This document shows, in pieces, positions 20,601-30,050 of a stretch of DNA of 31,288 bases. The position numbers and the translations under genes are program-made. The DNA is taken from NCBI GenBank assembly GCA_004431415.1, contig QPMI01000362.1, forward strand, positions 1 to 31,288, given 5' to 3'. Within the stretch, counting starts at the first letter, position 1. Each line of letters starts with the position of its first letter. The DNA is from Cyanophora paradoxa. Its lineage: Eukaryota; Glaucocystophyceae; Cyanophorales; Cyanophoraceae. A model generated the notes under the pieces. That model was not told the DNA's origin, searched no databases, and saw nothing but the letters and a program-made list of their open reading frames with translations.

Positions 20601-20990
20601 CGCGCCGCCGCCCCCGCCCGCCCCCGCCCCGCCCCCCGCCCCCGCCCCGCCAGCGACGGCGAGGAGGGGAGGGGAGGGGAGGAAGCGGCGCGGGACCTCG
20701 GGGAGGCGAGGAGGACGGGAGGGGCCGCTGCTGGGCGCGGGCCCGCCGGCGGGGTGCGCGTCAAGCGCGAGGAGGGGGCGGAGGAGGGCGAGGGCGGCGC
20801 CCGCGGCGCCCCCTCCGCCTCCGCCCTCGACCCCGACGGCGCCCTCCTCCCCGTCGCCGCCTCCCCGGGCGCGGCGCACCACAGGTGCCGCCCCCCGCGC
20901 CCTGGGCCGCGCCCCGCGGAGTGCTGAGGCGGGCGCAGTGGCGAAGGGGCGGATGCGCTGCTCGCCATCGCGCGCCTGCACAGCCAATAG
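17625..20990 (+). CDS. Large low-complexity protein of unknown function
   Basis: ATG 17625 (MEASPSPGLEAAG). The N-terminal region is Ser/Gln/Ala-rich (LSLSQQQEQQQAQ; poly-Ser near 18060). Conserved-looking pieces, separated by C-rich introns, are FRHKQRQALRQGDPQ, ARRVQRFDN, IEALDSSIVHIFKNRQVRIN, VRNYSQRTVEG, CTIDYFVDDAYLLGDIEFG, EPELGSCYASKCG, KAMRLRLQPGESWTGMVFIN and GVFFKLYAVGFIEA. After an acidic Ser/Gln linker come QARWRGRRARPA, YFLSLEFSHFSAECGGVGSL, KPETRIHSWAN, FGTDFAFRY, KEPGWYCIRVRA, GSLFAALDGSPSIASSTLWL and ENRRAKEILRAYEIDQHAA. The tail is disordered with acidic patches and ends GADALLAIARLHSQ with TAG at 20988-20990. The middle looks like beta-rich domains, perhaps two related halves, but I recognise no family. 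The reading frame changes often; some are introns, others probably base errors. Confidence 0.6.
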
Positions 20991-21827
20991 CGCCCCGCCA
21001 CGAGGCCGCCTCACGCCCACCCCGCCCCGCCGGCCCCCTCCCCGCCGACCCCCCTCCCATCTGCCCCGCTTTAGGCACGCACCGCATTGCAGCAGATCCG
21101 CAGTCGTAGGCCTAGGTTTTTGAGGCTCTCGGCAGCTTAGTGTTCTCGTAACGACCGTCTCGCTGCCCTCGTAGTGGCTGCCTTCGTATGTTTCCTAGCC
21201 AGAAGCAGCATAGCCCCATAGTTCAACGGTTCTGCAACTTGTGGCAATAGAGCCGATACGTATAGCCCTGATCATGAGCACCGCGACATGATCAATCCAG
21301 CAGCCTTCGATCATCGGATTGCGATCGAGCACTAGTACCGTAGTACTGCGGCACGCGCCCGGGGGTCATCGGATCCACCCGACATTATATGACTCGCGAT
21401 CGCATCGGACCGTCGGACCACTCAGTGTGTGTACTAATGACAATAACTTAGAAACTTGAAACAATGTGATATTCCTGCTGTCCGGACTCTGAGATCTGGC
21501 AGCGGCTGCGCGTGCCCACGCAGCCGCGCTGGACTCGGGACCGTCGGACTGGTCACAAAGTCAGGACCTAAAGAAGCGCTAGCTAGTAGCGCTAAGCTTT
21601 CACGATCAAAACCTGCTCTAACTATAACCGTCAACTAGTTCTGTACGTCTGACCTCATTGCACTGAACTGACTTCTAGCACGCATCGGTCAGCTGCAGCT
21701 GGCTAGCTGCAGCTGCAGGCCGTCGAAAATAAATGCTTACTGCACGGGCAATACTCAAAAAAAAGCTTATACGTCGCTAAACTTAATACGTCGAAAAAGT
21801 TATACTTAATGCTCAGCGGCTGCAGAT
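20991..21827. other. AT-richer intergenic region between convergent genes
   Basis: 837 bp without a credible gene, and one of the least GC-rich stretches here. It holds an 8-bp inverted repeat (TGATCATG at 21269-21276 and its complement at 21287-21294), an 11-bp word GGACCGTCGGA occurring near 21405 and near 21538, and a cluster of AGCTGCAG/CTAGCTGCAG palindromes around 21690-21720. No tRNA-like fold recognised. Confidence 0.5.
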
Positions 21828-22660
21828 CTAGAGGAGCTGCAGCCTGCTCGGCGGCAAGTCAATGGGAGGCGGAGAAGGGCAGCCGCGGCTCGGGAGGGCT
21901 TTCGGGCCCCTCGCCTCGCCCTCCTCCGGCCGGCGGCGCTGGGCGGCTCGTCGGGAAGCGCCCGGGGATGGGCGCCTCCGCCGCCGCCGCCTTGGCGCCT
22001 CGGGGAGTCCGCTCGGGCCCTCCAGCGCCGCCGCGTCCGGCGCCGCAGGAGGGCACCCCGCAGCACGACGACGGGCGCCGGCGGCGGGCGGGGCGCGTGG
22101 GCGGGTCGGGGTGGGCGGGGCGGGGGCGGGGGACGGGGAGCGGGGGCCGGGAGGGGAGCGGGCGCCGGGCCCGTGGACGTGGAGCTCGTCGCTCGTGAAG
22201 AGCGCCGGCAGGACCGAGCAGGTCAGGCGCTCGGCGCCCACGAGTGGCCACCAGCCGCCGCATGCACTCCACGCACACCTCGTGCCTGCCCCGCCCCGCC
22301 CCGCACGTCACCGGCCCGCCCGGTCGCGGGGCCGGGCGCGGGGGGCCTCACCCGCAGGGATGACGATGGGGGGCAGCTCGCGGGAGAAGCTCTCGAGGCA
22401 GATGGGGCAGTCTGCCTCGTCGCCCTCGCGCTCCGCGGCGCTGCAGTAGCGACGCCCACGCCTCGCCCTTCATCGCCAGCTCGATACCGCCTCGCAGACG
22501 GGTCGAGGCGTGCGCCGCGCGCCCCGAACGGCAGCGGGTCACCGCCATCTGCAGGCCCTGCCTCGATCGCGATGCGGACGAGACCGGTCAGCGCTCCGGT
22601 ACCCGTCTTCCTCAGGTCGAGGACTGGCAAGATCTCACCGTCATGTACATCCGGCATCAT
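21828..22660 (-). CDS. RING-finger protein, putative E3 ubiquitin ligase
   Basis: Minus strand. The RING begins DCPICLESFSRELPPIVIP (about 22415-22355). An intron interrupts it, and the next exon gives HEVCVECMRRLVAT and then ERLTCSVLPALFTSDELHVH. The first C-x2-C and the H-x2-C-x2-C ligands are visible. The Cys before the His is out of frame by one base in a C run at the exon edge, and the last C-x2-C appears as C-S-V-L. Both would become canonical with one-base changes, so the domain is probably intact in the organism. Upstream, MMPDVHDGEILPVLDLRKTG and GLVRIAIEAG form an N-terminal exon. ATG 22660 is the first in-frame start, but an intron-like segment (GTAAAT to CGCAG, about 22703-22737) hints at more 5' exons. 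The Pro/Arg-rich tail stops at 21828 or, in another frame, 21859. Confidence 0.7.
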
Positions 22661-22735
22661 GAGCCTCCGCAGGCTGCGCTTCCGCAGGTCGTTGAAGCAG
22701 AGGCCTGCGCGATGCGGCCGATGAGCGCGAATCAA

Positions 22736-23423
22736 TTTACATGATGTCTAAGCGCGCATCTCGTTGGGCGCGTTATATGCTTTAATCGCACGGATCTCGC
22801 ACCTGCAAAGAAGTAGCAGGCGCCGCGACGGGAATCGCAAGGATGAGGAGGCAGAGCAGCGCCGGCGAAAGCTTGCAGTCCTCTCGCTGGGCGCTGCAGC
22901 CACCGCGTAGCCGTGGCGTTTACGGCTCCAGAGGTGAGCGAAGCACTCCCCGCCTTGCCGCCTTGAAGATCCGACAGCGCGGAGCCGCGTTGACTCGAGT
23001 TCAATACGATCAGCACAACTGCTGCATATGTGAACGCGCATCCAGAAATCCTATTATCGAATGACATGCGTCGCTGGCTGCTCGCTGGGGTCGGCATCGC
23101 CCGCTTCCGCGCTGCTTGCGATTGCCCCGCAGGATCTTGCGCTCCGGATCCGCGGCGGGGTGCCAGGGAAACGGGGCTGGGTCGACCGGACTCCATAATT
23201 GAACGCTGTGGCTGCAGCTTCGCTCTGCCTCAGAGGGATGCGGCCGAATTCGAGAGCACTACCGCTGTGCCGCCAATGCTGCCACTGCGACGGCAACCGC
23301 AAAACGAGGTGCGCTGTCGATCGCTGTTGGGTGGTGCTGCTCGCTCAACCGCGCCTCGGAGGCTCCGACCGGAAAGGTCGCATCCACCGCGGGGGGAGAA
23401 GCTCGGGGGGGCGTACAGGTCGA
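22736..23423. other. divergent intergenic region, possible 5' exons
   Basis: About 690 bp between the RING gene and the F-box gene. Minus-strand frames contain hydrophobic stretches (CAFTYAAVVLIVLNSS near 23020; ALLCLLILAIPVAAPATSLQ near 22820) that could be exons of a small membrane protein or upstream exons of the RING gene, but the pieces are in different frames and I could not join them. Otherwise presumably a bidirectional promoter. Confidence 0.35.
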
Positions 23424-25242
23424 ATGAGCCACGGTACGAGGACAACAAGCCTGGCGTCAGCGCCCGGCCCACGCGCGCCACATGGACGCAGAGTGCATGA
23501 CGCGCTGCCGGATGATATACTCGCCGAATTCTTCTCCACATTTCCTTCGTGGAGCAAGCAAGCGCTCACGAGTCTGCAAGCGCTGGCGAGCGCTTCTCCA
23601 GTCGCCGGCGCACCGCGGCGTTGTAGTCAAGCGGATCGACCTCGAGCACCATATGCATCCCGGACTGGAGCACGTCGCGCTCGCGTGCGCCAAACGCCCG
23701 GCGCCGGGCCGCCTCGCTGATCATCGGCTCGCGCAGCGTGGTGCCCAGCGCTAGCGGTCTGCGGGAGCTGGCTCTGTCCGTCGAGTTCGACTGCGGTGCG
23801 TGCTCGACCTCGCAGCGAAGTACTGTCCGCTCCTTGAGACCATTGCCGTGGCGGGGCGCACAGTGAAAGGCGCGCCGGCGCCGGCTCAGAGCGCTGTTTG
23901 AACTCCGCCCCTGAGGCGGCTGCAGACAGGAGCCTGGCGCGGCAGCTGGCCAGCTGGCCGCGCCTGCGGTCCCTCTCCGTGCACCGGCGCCGGCGGTCGG
24001 CGACGAATCGCTCATCGCCCTCGCCCGCCACTGCACCGTGCACCCGCCCGCCCCTCCGCCCCGCGGCGGCGCTGGAGCCGGTGCGGCGCATGCGCAGAGG
24101 CTGGAGGCGCTGTGCATCTCGTACACGGGAACGTGACGGACGCCGGGGTGGAGGCGGCGGCGCGGGCCTGCCGCGCCTGCGCGCGTGCGGCTGAAGCTCT
24201 GCGGGGGCGTGGCGGGGCGGCGCTGGAGGCGCTGGCCCGCCACTGCCCCCTCGCCGCCGTCGACTGGAACTATTCCGGCGTCGGCCTTTCCGACGCCGCC
24301 CTGCGCGCGCTCCAGGCGCCCCCCTCCCGCCCCGCCCGCGGTGCCGGGGGCCGATGCGGCGCAGGGGTGCGTGCAGCTGGAGACGCTGCGGTGCTGGGGT
24401 CGCGGAGGTGACGGAGGGGGCGTGGCGGGCTCGCCGCGCGTGCCTCGCCTCGCCCGCCTCAAGCTCTACGAGATGCCCCTCCTCGCCGACTTCGGCCCGC
24501 CCCGCCCCGCCCCGCCCCGCGCCCCCGCGCGCCGCTGACCCCGCGCGCAGGGCTCTCGCTGCTGGCGACGGCGCTGGGGCCGGGCTGCGGGAGGTGCGCC
24601 TGGAGGGGTGGCGGCGGGGGACGCAGCGTGCTGGCCCTCGCCCGCCACGCCCCGGGCCTCTCCGCCCTCGGCCTGCGCCGCCTCCCCGCCACCGACGTCG
24701 CGCATGTGCCCTCGCTTCGGCTGCCCCCGCCTCGAGCGGCTCGACCTCGGGCACCTCCCCGGCGTCACCGCCGCCGCCTCGCCGCCTTCGCCCGCCACGC
24801 CCGCGGCGCCCTGGCCGACCTCGCCTCGCCGCCTGCGGCCCGGCGCGCCGCCGCCGCCGCGCCCCTCCTCCGCCGCTCCCCCCGCCTCGCCCGCCTCCGC
24901 ATCCTCGACGCCCCGATCTCGCCTCCGCCGACGCCGAGGCGCTCGCTGCGGCGCTGGCGGCGGGGCCGGCGCCGGTGCGGGAGCTGAGCCTCGCGGCTGC
25001 ACGGGGTGGAGGAGGCGGGGAGCCGTCGAGGCGCTCGCGGCCGCCTGCGCCGGCAGCCTCGCCTCGCTCGACCTCACGCGCGTGCCCGCCGCCACGACGC
25101 GGCAGCGGCCGCCGCCGCCCGCCTCTGCCCCCGCCTTTGCTTGCTGGCTTTGCGGGGCACGCGCGCCACCCCGCCGGGCGCCGCCGCCCTCAAGGCCGCC
25201 TACCCGCGCCTCCTCGTCGCCCGCTCCTCCGCGCCCCTCTGA
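23424..25242 (+). CDS. F-box and leucine-rich-repeat protein
   Basis: Likely substrate receptor of an SCF (SKP1-cullin-F-box) ubiquitin ligase. ATG 23424 is the first in-frame Met before the F-box: HDALPDDILAEFFSTFP, then, after a one-base frame change near 23555, SRVCKRWRALLQSPAHRGVV and KRIDLEHHMHPGLEHV. Cysteine-containing LRRs of the FBXL/AMN1 kind follow: LRELALSVEFDC, YCPLLETIAVAGRTV, SWPRLRSLSVHR, VGDESLIALARHC, LEALCISYTGNVTDAGVEAA, ALEALARHCPLAAVDWNYSG, LSDAALRALQ, GCVQLETLRCWG, LARLKLYEMPLL, LREVRLEGW, CPRLERLDLGHLPGV, SLASLDLTRVPA and LCPRLCLLALRGT. It ends ARSSAPL with TGA at 25240-25242. Roughly eight introns, including GC donors at 24316-24364 (GCGCCC) and near 24497. Substrate unknown. 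Confidence 0.88.
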
Positions 25243-25430
25243 CCCCGCCCCTCTCAAAGCGCCTTGCTTAGCCTTCTTAGCTTGTTTCGAAAAAGCACTA
25301 CGGCAGCCGCGACTAGAAGGGCGGGACGGCCCGGACGCACACAGACTAACACTAGCGCCCGGAACGAGCGCGCGAGACTAGGACTACGCGCGATACTAAC
25401 GACCAGGGCAACTACAGGCGAGAGGGGCGG
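25243..25430. other. short intergenic between convergent genes
   Basis: Less than 200 bp between stop codons on opposite strands; presumably the 3' ends of both transcripts. Nothing else seen. Confidence 0.5.
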
Positions 25431-27248
25431 TCAGTAGCGCGGGGGGCGGGGGGTCGGGGGGCGGGGCCGGCGGCCGGGGGCGGCGGGGGCGCTGCCGGAG
25501 GGGGCGGGCTGCGGCGGGAGGCGCGGGAGGAGCCCTCGCTGGCGGGCCCGCGGCGCCCCGCCCGGGCCGCGTCGTTGGCCCGGAGCGGGGAGCGGGGTAC
25601 GGGTCGTCGTCGGCGCTGGGTCCTCCTCGGGGACGGGCCGCAGGTTGGCCCCTGCAGCTCGCGCCGGATCGCCTCCACCGCCCGCCTGGTCCGCCCGGTG
25701 CTTCGCCGCCAGCCGCTCCAGTCCCCCTCCTCCTCTCTCCTCCCCGTACCCTCCTCCGCCTCCCCCTCCTCCGCCCGCGCCCGCTGCTTCGGCTTCGGCA
25801 CCTGCGAGGCGTACTCCAGCGCCTGCGCCGCCTCAGCGCACGCCCCCGGCCCCCGCGCCCCCCCCCGCCGCGCCGGCACCCGGGTCGCGGCCGCTGGGGG
25901 GCTTGGGGGGCTGCCAGCCCGGCGGCGGGGGCCTGCGCTTCGGGGCTCCTTGACGAGGCTGGCGGGGGGCGGCGGGGTGAGGGGCCGGGGGCGGGACGGG
26001 CGGGGCGGGCGGGGGGCGCGCGCTCCATGTTCGCCTTGTTCATCACCTCCGCGTAGTCCTTCATCCGCTCCCGCGCCTCCCGCTGGCCCCGCAGCTCGCA
26101 CCGCGCGGCGGCGGGCGGGCGGGCGGGCGGGGGCACCTTGGCGATGCGCTCCTCGTCGGGGGCTCGGGCCCGAGGCTCCCCATGGCGAGCGGCGCTGCTT
26201 GAGCGCCTCGTACTCCTTCAGCGTGTACGGCTTGTACGCCACCTCGCGCGGCTTCCGGCTGAACGCCAGCTTCTCCTCCGGCGTCGCGTACTCCGGCTCC
26301 GGCGGCGGCGGCGGCGGCCCCGGCCGGCTCCTTCCCTGCCGCCGCTGCTTCACCGCGTGCTGCCGCGCGTAGCCCCCCGCCCCCGCCACCGCCTTCTTCG
26401 CCACCGGCACGCCGCCCCACTGCTGCCCGTAGCCGTAGCCGGCGAGGGCGCCGGCGGCCCCGCGTCGGCGTAGCCGTAGTAGGCGTCGTAGGCGCCCGGC
26501 TGGTGCGGCGGCGCTTGCGGCGGCGGCTGGTACGCGTAGTACGAGGCCGCCGCGGGGTAGGAGAAGGCCTCCGCCTCGTAGTAGCCGGCTTCGCCCCCGT
26601 ACGCGCGGGCGCCTGCCTCGCCGCCGCACCCGACGCCGCGTGGCCGTAGCCGTAGCCCGCCTGGGCCGCACGCGCGTCATGACGCAGGGCGGCGCGGGCG
26701 CGGGGGCGACGGCGCACCTGCTCCCCGTACTGCGCCCCGTCATCGGGCTGCGGAGATCCTCTGCGGGCGGACTGGAGCTCTGATCGGGAGAGCGCAGCGG
26801 TCTCAGCGGGCGCCAAGGTTTGCATCTGGGAGGGCTGGAAGGGTGCAAGGGGTCTCACGCTTGGAGGCGGCCCCGTTGGATGCGGCGCTGATGAGCGTGC
26901 CCTCGGAAGCGGGCTGGCCCGGCTTCGCTATCGTACCATCCCTATGCACTACACTGATCTTGTCTCCAAACTGCGCGTGGGTGCGTCAGCGAGGAGGTCC
27001 GCAGACTCGCCGGCGGCAAGGCGGAAGGCCAGGGAAGTCGTTCCAGCAGGCTTAGCTTGGTGCAGCAGGCGCACCCTCTGCAGGAAGTGCTCGCATTCGG
27101 CCACCTTCTTTTTTTGCTGCCGGGGGTAGGCACAAAGCTGTCGCAGCAGCTCCTCAGCTTCGAATCACCTCGTAGGGCAGCGTAGAAGCGTCACGGACGT
27201 ACGCTTGACTTCCAGCCGAGCATAGAGGGTCTCATCCTCGGCCGGCAT
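25431..27248 (-). CDS. Tyr-rich prion-like protein with PYTLKEY motif
   Basis: Minus strand from ATG 27248. Exons join in phase: MPAEDETLYARLEVK, PEELLRQLCAYPRQQKKK, VAECEHFLQR, FGDKISVVHRDGTIAKPGQP, ASEGTLISAASNGAASK and LQSARRGSPQPDDGAQYGEQ. A Tyr/Gly/Ala/Gln/Pro-rich low-complexity region follows (AGYGYGHAAS; GGEAGYYEAEAFSYPAAASY; YAYQPPPQAPPHQPGAYDAY; GYGYGQQWGG), resembling FET-type prion-like domains. Then comes a conserved-looking block TPEEKLAFSRKPREVAYKPY followed by TLKEYEALKQ and GSLGPEP, an acidic/basic DEERIAK reached by a frame change in a C run near 26175, and REARERMKDYAEVMNKANME. The tail has a helix (AVEAIRRELQ) and a Pro/Arg-rich end near 25431; the exact stop is uncertain (25412 in another frame). 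PYTLKEY-plus-LGP blocks occur in uncharacterised coiled-coil proteins; I cannot name the family. Its start codon overlaps that of CACTIN. Confidence 0.65.
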
Positions 27249-27249
27249 G
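27246..27249. other. overlapping divergent start codons (CATG)
   Basis: The CACTIN ATG is 27247-27249 on the plus strand and the neighbouring gene's ATG is 27248-27246 on the minus strand, both inside one CATG. If both starts are right, the transcripts' leaders must overlap and each promoter lies within the other gene's first exon or intron. Confidence 0.55.
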
Positions 27250-29921
27250 GGCCGCGACCGCGACGAAGAAGAGCGCCGCAGGCGCAAGGAGGAGAAGCGT
27301 GCGAAGAAAGAGAAGGAGAAGTGCGCACCGCCCCCGCCGTCAGCTGTACACCGCCTCGCTAAACCACGACAGGAAGCGGAGCAAGCTTGATGAGACGCCG
27401 GAGGAGCGGCGTGCACGGCGCCTCGCGAAGAAGCAGAAGAAGGTGCGCGCTCGCCCCGCGCCGCCAGTAACATTGGCGAATGTGTGTACGCAGGAGGCGA
27501 AGCGGGCGGAGAAGGAGCGGTCCAGCAAGAAGGAGGACAAGTCCTTCTTCGGATACACGAACGATAACAACCCGTTCGGCGACTCGAACCTCAAGGAGCA
27601 GTTCGTGTGGAAAAAGAAGAACGAGAAGCTGTTGAGCTGGGCGTCGACCCCAAGCCCTGTCGAAGGAGCGCGAACGCCTTCGACGCGAGGAGCTTCGCGT
27701 GAGCGCATTCGCTGCAGACAGAATGGTTTCGGCTCGGGCTGACAGTGCTGGCAGCGGGAGATTGACAAGGTCAAGAAGCGGCGTGAGGAGCGCGAGGAGG
27801 AGAAGATGCGGTGGGAGGAGGAGCGGGTGCGCGTTAGCTACTCCTCGTGCAATCCCTTTTTGCACTAGCGCTGACCGCGCGGCCGGGCAGTCGAGGCTCG
27901 CCCGGAGCGCGAGGGAATGTCCTTCCAGGAGTGGGAGAAGAAGGAGGACGAGGTGCGGGCGCTCTTTGGCTCCGCTGCGTAAGCGAGTTCCGAAACGTGC
28001 GGTGGGCCGGCGCAGTTCCACCTGAAGCAGGCGATCATCCGGTCGGAGATCCGCATCAAGGAAGGGCGCGCCAAGCCCATCGACATCATCGCCAAGAACC
28101 TGCACCTGGACAAGGTGCGGCAGGCGCCCGAGGCCTGCGGCGCCGGACCGACGGACGGCGGGGGGGCGTGCGTAGGACTTCGACATCGAGATGAACGAGC
28201 CGTACAAGATCTTCAAGGGCCTGCCGGTGGCGGAGATCGAGGAGCTGAAGGCGGACATCGCCACGCACCTCGAGCTCGACCAGGAGAAGGGCCACCGCGA
28301 GTTCTGGAATGTGCGCCGGACCCCGCCGCCGGCCCCGGCCCCGGCGCCCGCGCGGGGCGCCGGTCGAGGGCGGGGGCGGGGGGCAGGCGATGATGGTCGT
28401 GTGCGAGGACGAGCTCGAGCAGGCGCGCCGCAGCGAGGAGCTCGAGCGCCAGGGTGCGCCGCCCCCGCACTCTCCCCCGCCCCGCCAGAGTCGGCGGGGG
28501 CTGAGGTGGGGGGGGGGGCAGGGACGCGGGGGGCGCCGTCGTCGTCGGGGGTGCACTCGGCGGTGGAGGGGGACATCGAGGGGATCTTCCGGGGCAAGTC
28601 GGCGCGGCAGCTGGCGGAGCTCGAGGGCCAGTGCCGCGACGAAGATCGCCATCGGCCGCGGCGTCGACGTCGAGTACTGGGAGAACGTCTTGAAGAAGCT
28701 CTCCGTCTTCAAGGCGAAGGCGCTGCTGCGGGAGAGTCCACGCCGGCCTCCTCAAGAAGCGCCTCGCCCAGCTCCAGCAGGAGCAGGCCCGCGCCTCCCG
28801 CGGCCGCGACCCCGAGCGCGAGGGGTCCGCCCCCCGCCCCGCTCGCCGCCGGGAGCTGAGGGGGCGGGCAGGGCAAGCGGCGGCGGGAGGACTCTTCCTC
28901 CTCCTCCTCCTCGAGCGGGGAGGAGAGCGAGCGGGAGCGCGGCGGCGCCGCCGGCAGGCCGCCAGCGAGAGCGAGGGCGAGGGCCGCGCGGCGGCCGGCC
29001 CTCGCGCGGCGGGTGGGAGGAGGAGGAGGAGGAGGAGGACGGCGGGCGGGGCGGGGCGGGGGCCGGGGGCACGCCGCCGGGGGCTTTCAGCCCGGTGCTG
29101 GAGAGCGGGGACGTGGGGGAGGCGGAGGTGGTGGACGAGGCGGAGGACCGGCGCCAGCTCGAGCAGCAGCGCGAGGCCATCCTCGCCCGCGAGCGGCACG
29201 CCCCTGGCCCCACCCCCGCCCCGCCGCGTTGCCAGCCCCCGCCCCTGACGCGCGGGGCGATGCGCGCGCAGGGAGAAGATGGCGGAGATCGCGGCGGCGG
29301 AGGAGGCGGCGCGGGTGTCGGGGGCGGGGCGGGCGGCGATGTCGCGGACGCGGTTCGTGAACGAGGACGAGCTGTACCGGATCGAGAGCGCGAAGCTGGC
29401 GGAGCGGGCGGAGGAGGGCGAGGTCTCCTTCGCGGACGAGGTGGCCGTGGAGGGGCAGCAGTACCGGTGGGAGGACAAGTACCGGCCCCGCCGCCCCCGC
29501 TACTTCAACCGCGTCCACACCGGCTTCGACTGGAACAAGTACAACCAGACGCACTACGACCACGACAACCCGCCCCCGAAGATCGTCCAGGGCTACAAGT
29601 TCAACGTGCGCCCGCCCCGCGCCCCGGGCCGCCCCGGCCGCGCGCTCCCTGCGCTGCGGGCGCGACGCGGGGCCTGGGCGCAGATCTTCTACCCGGACCT
29701 CATCGACAAGGCGAAGTCGCCGCAGTTTCTTCATCGAGCCGGACACGACGGAGGACACGGTGCTGCTGCGCTTCCACGCGGGGGCCCCCTACGAGGACGT
29801 CGCCTTCCGCATCGTCAACAAGGAGTGGGAGTACTCCCACAAGCGCGGCTTCAAGTGCACCTTCGAGCGCGGCATCTTCCACCTCTACTTCAACTTCAAG
29901 CGCTACCGCTACCGCCGCTAG
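27247..29921 (+). CDS. CACTIN: Cactin, splicing-associated protein
   Basis: Nuclear protein that associates with late spliceosomes and is needed for efficient pre-mRNA splicing. ATG 27247 gives MGRDRDEEERRRRKEEKRAK, shorter than the animal RS-rich N-terminus but also starting MGRD. Conserved order: TPEERRARRLAKKQKK, FFGYTNDNNPFGDSNLKEQF, VKKRREEREEEKMRWEEE, MSFQEWEKKED, FHLKQAIIRSEIRIKEGRAK and PIDIIAKNLHLDK, MNEPYKIFKGLPVAEIEELK, ADIATHLELDQEKG, GDIEGIFRGKSARQLAELEG, and DVEYWENVLKKL. The diagnostic C-terminus is YRWEDKYRPRRPRYFNRVHT, GFDWNKYNQTHYDHDNPPPK, IVQGYKFN, IFYPDLIDKAKSPQF, FHAGAPYEDVAFRIVNKEWE and YSHKRGFKC, with FNFKRYRYRR and TAG. About ten introns; one has a GC donor (29196-29271). 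Single-base frame errors near 27632, 27655, 28641 and 28735 interrupt conserved stretches. Confidence 0.96.
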
Positions 29922-30050
29922 CCCCGGCCCCGCCCCCCGCGCCCCGCCCCTCCCCGCTTGCCCCCGTCGGCCCCGCGATGTGCGTTGCACGGCGTTCGAT
30001 TGGAAACAATGCTGCTGGGGAAGGGCGCGGGGCGCGGGGGGCGGGGCGGG
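29922..30050. other. short intergenic between convergent genes
   Basis: 129 bp between the CACTIN stop and the stop of the minus-strand gene to its right. C-rich, then G-rich. No feature recognised. Confidence 0.5.

Noticed and set aside
18977-21001. 674-codon open frame on the minus strand
   Set aside because: Antisense to a plus-strand gene; composition is Gly/Ala/Arg/Pro only, without domains. High GC removes stop codons from all frames, so long shadow frames are expected.
27165-27473. Upstream ATG at 27473 for the minus gene opposite CACTIN
   Set aside because: The added segment is antisense to conserved CACTIN exons and is Ser/Arg/Ala-rich without pattern. ATG 27248 directly precedes the part that splices in phase.
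7129-29921. Functional cluster of splicing genes (PRP19, CACTIN, RRM)
   Set aside because: They are separated by unrelated genes on both strands; eukaryotic proximity over 20 kb is not evidence of a joint system.
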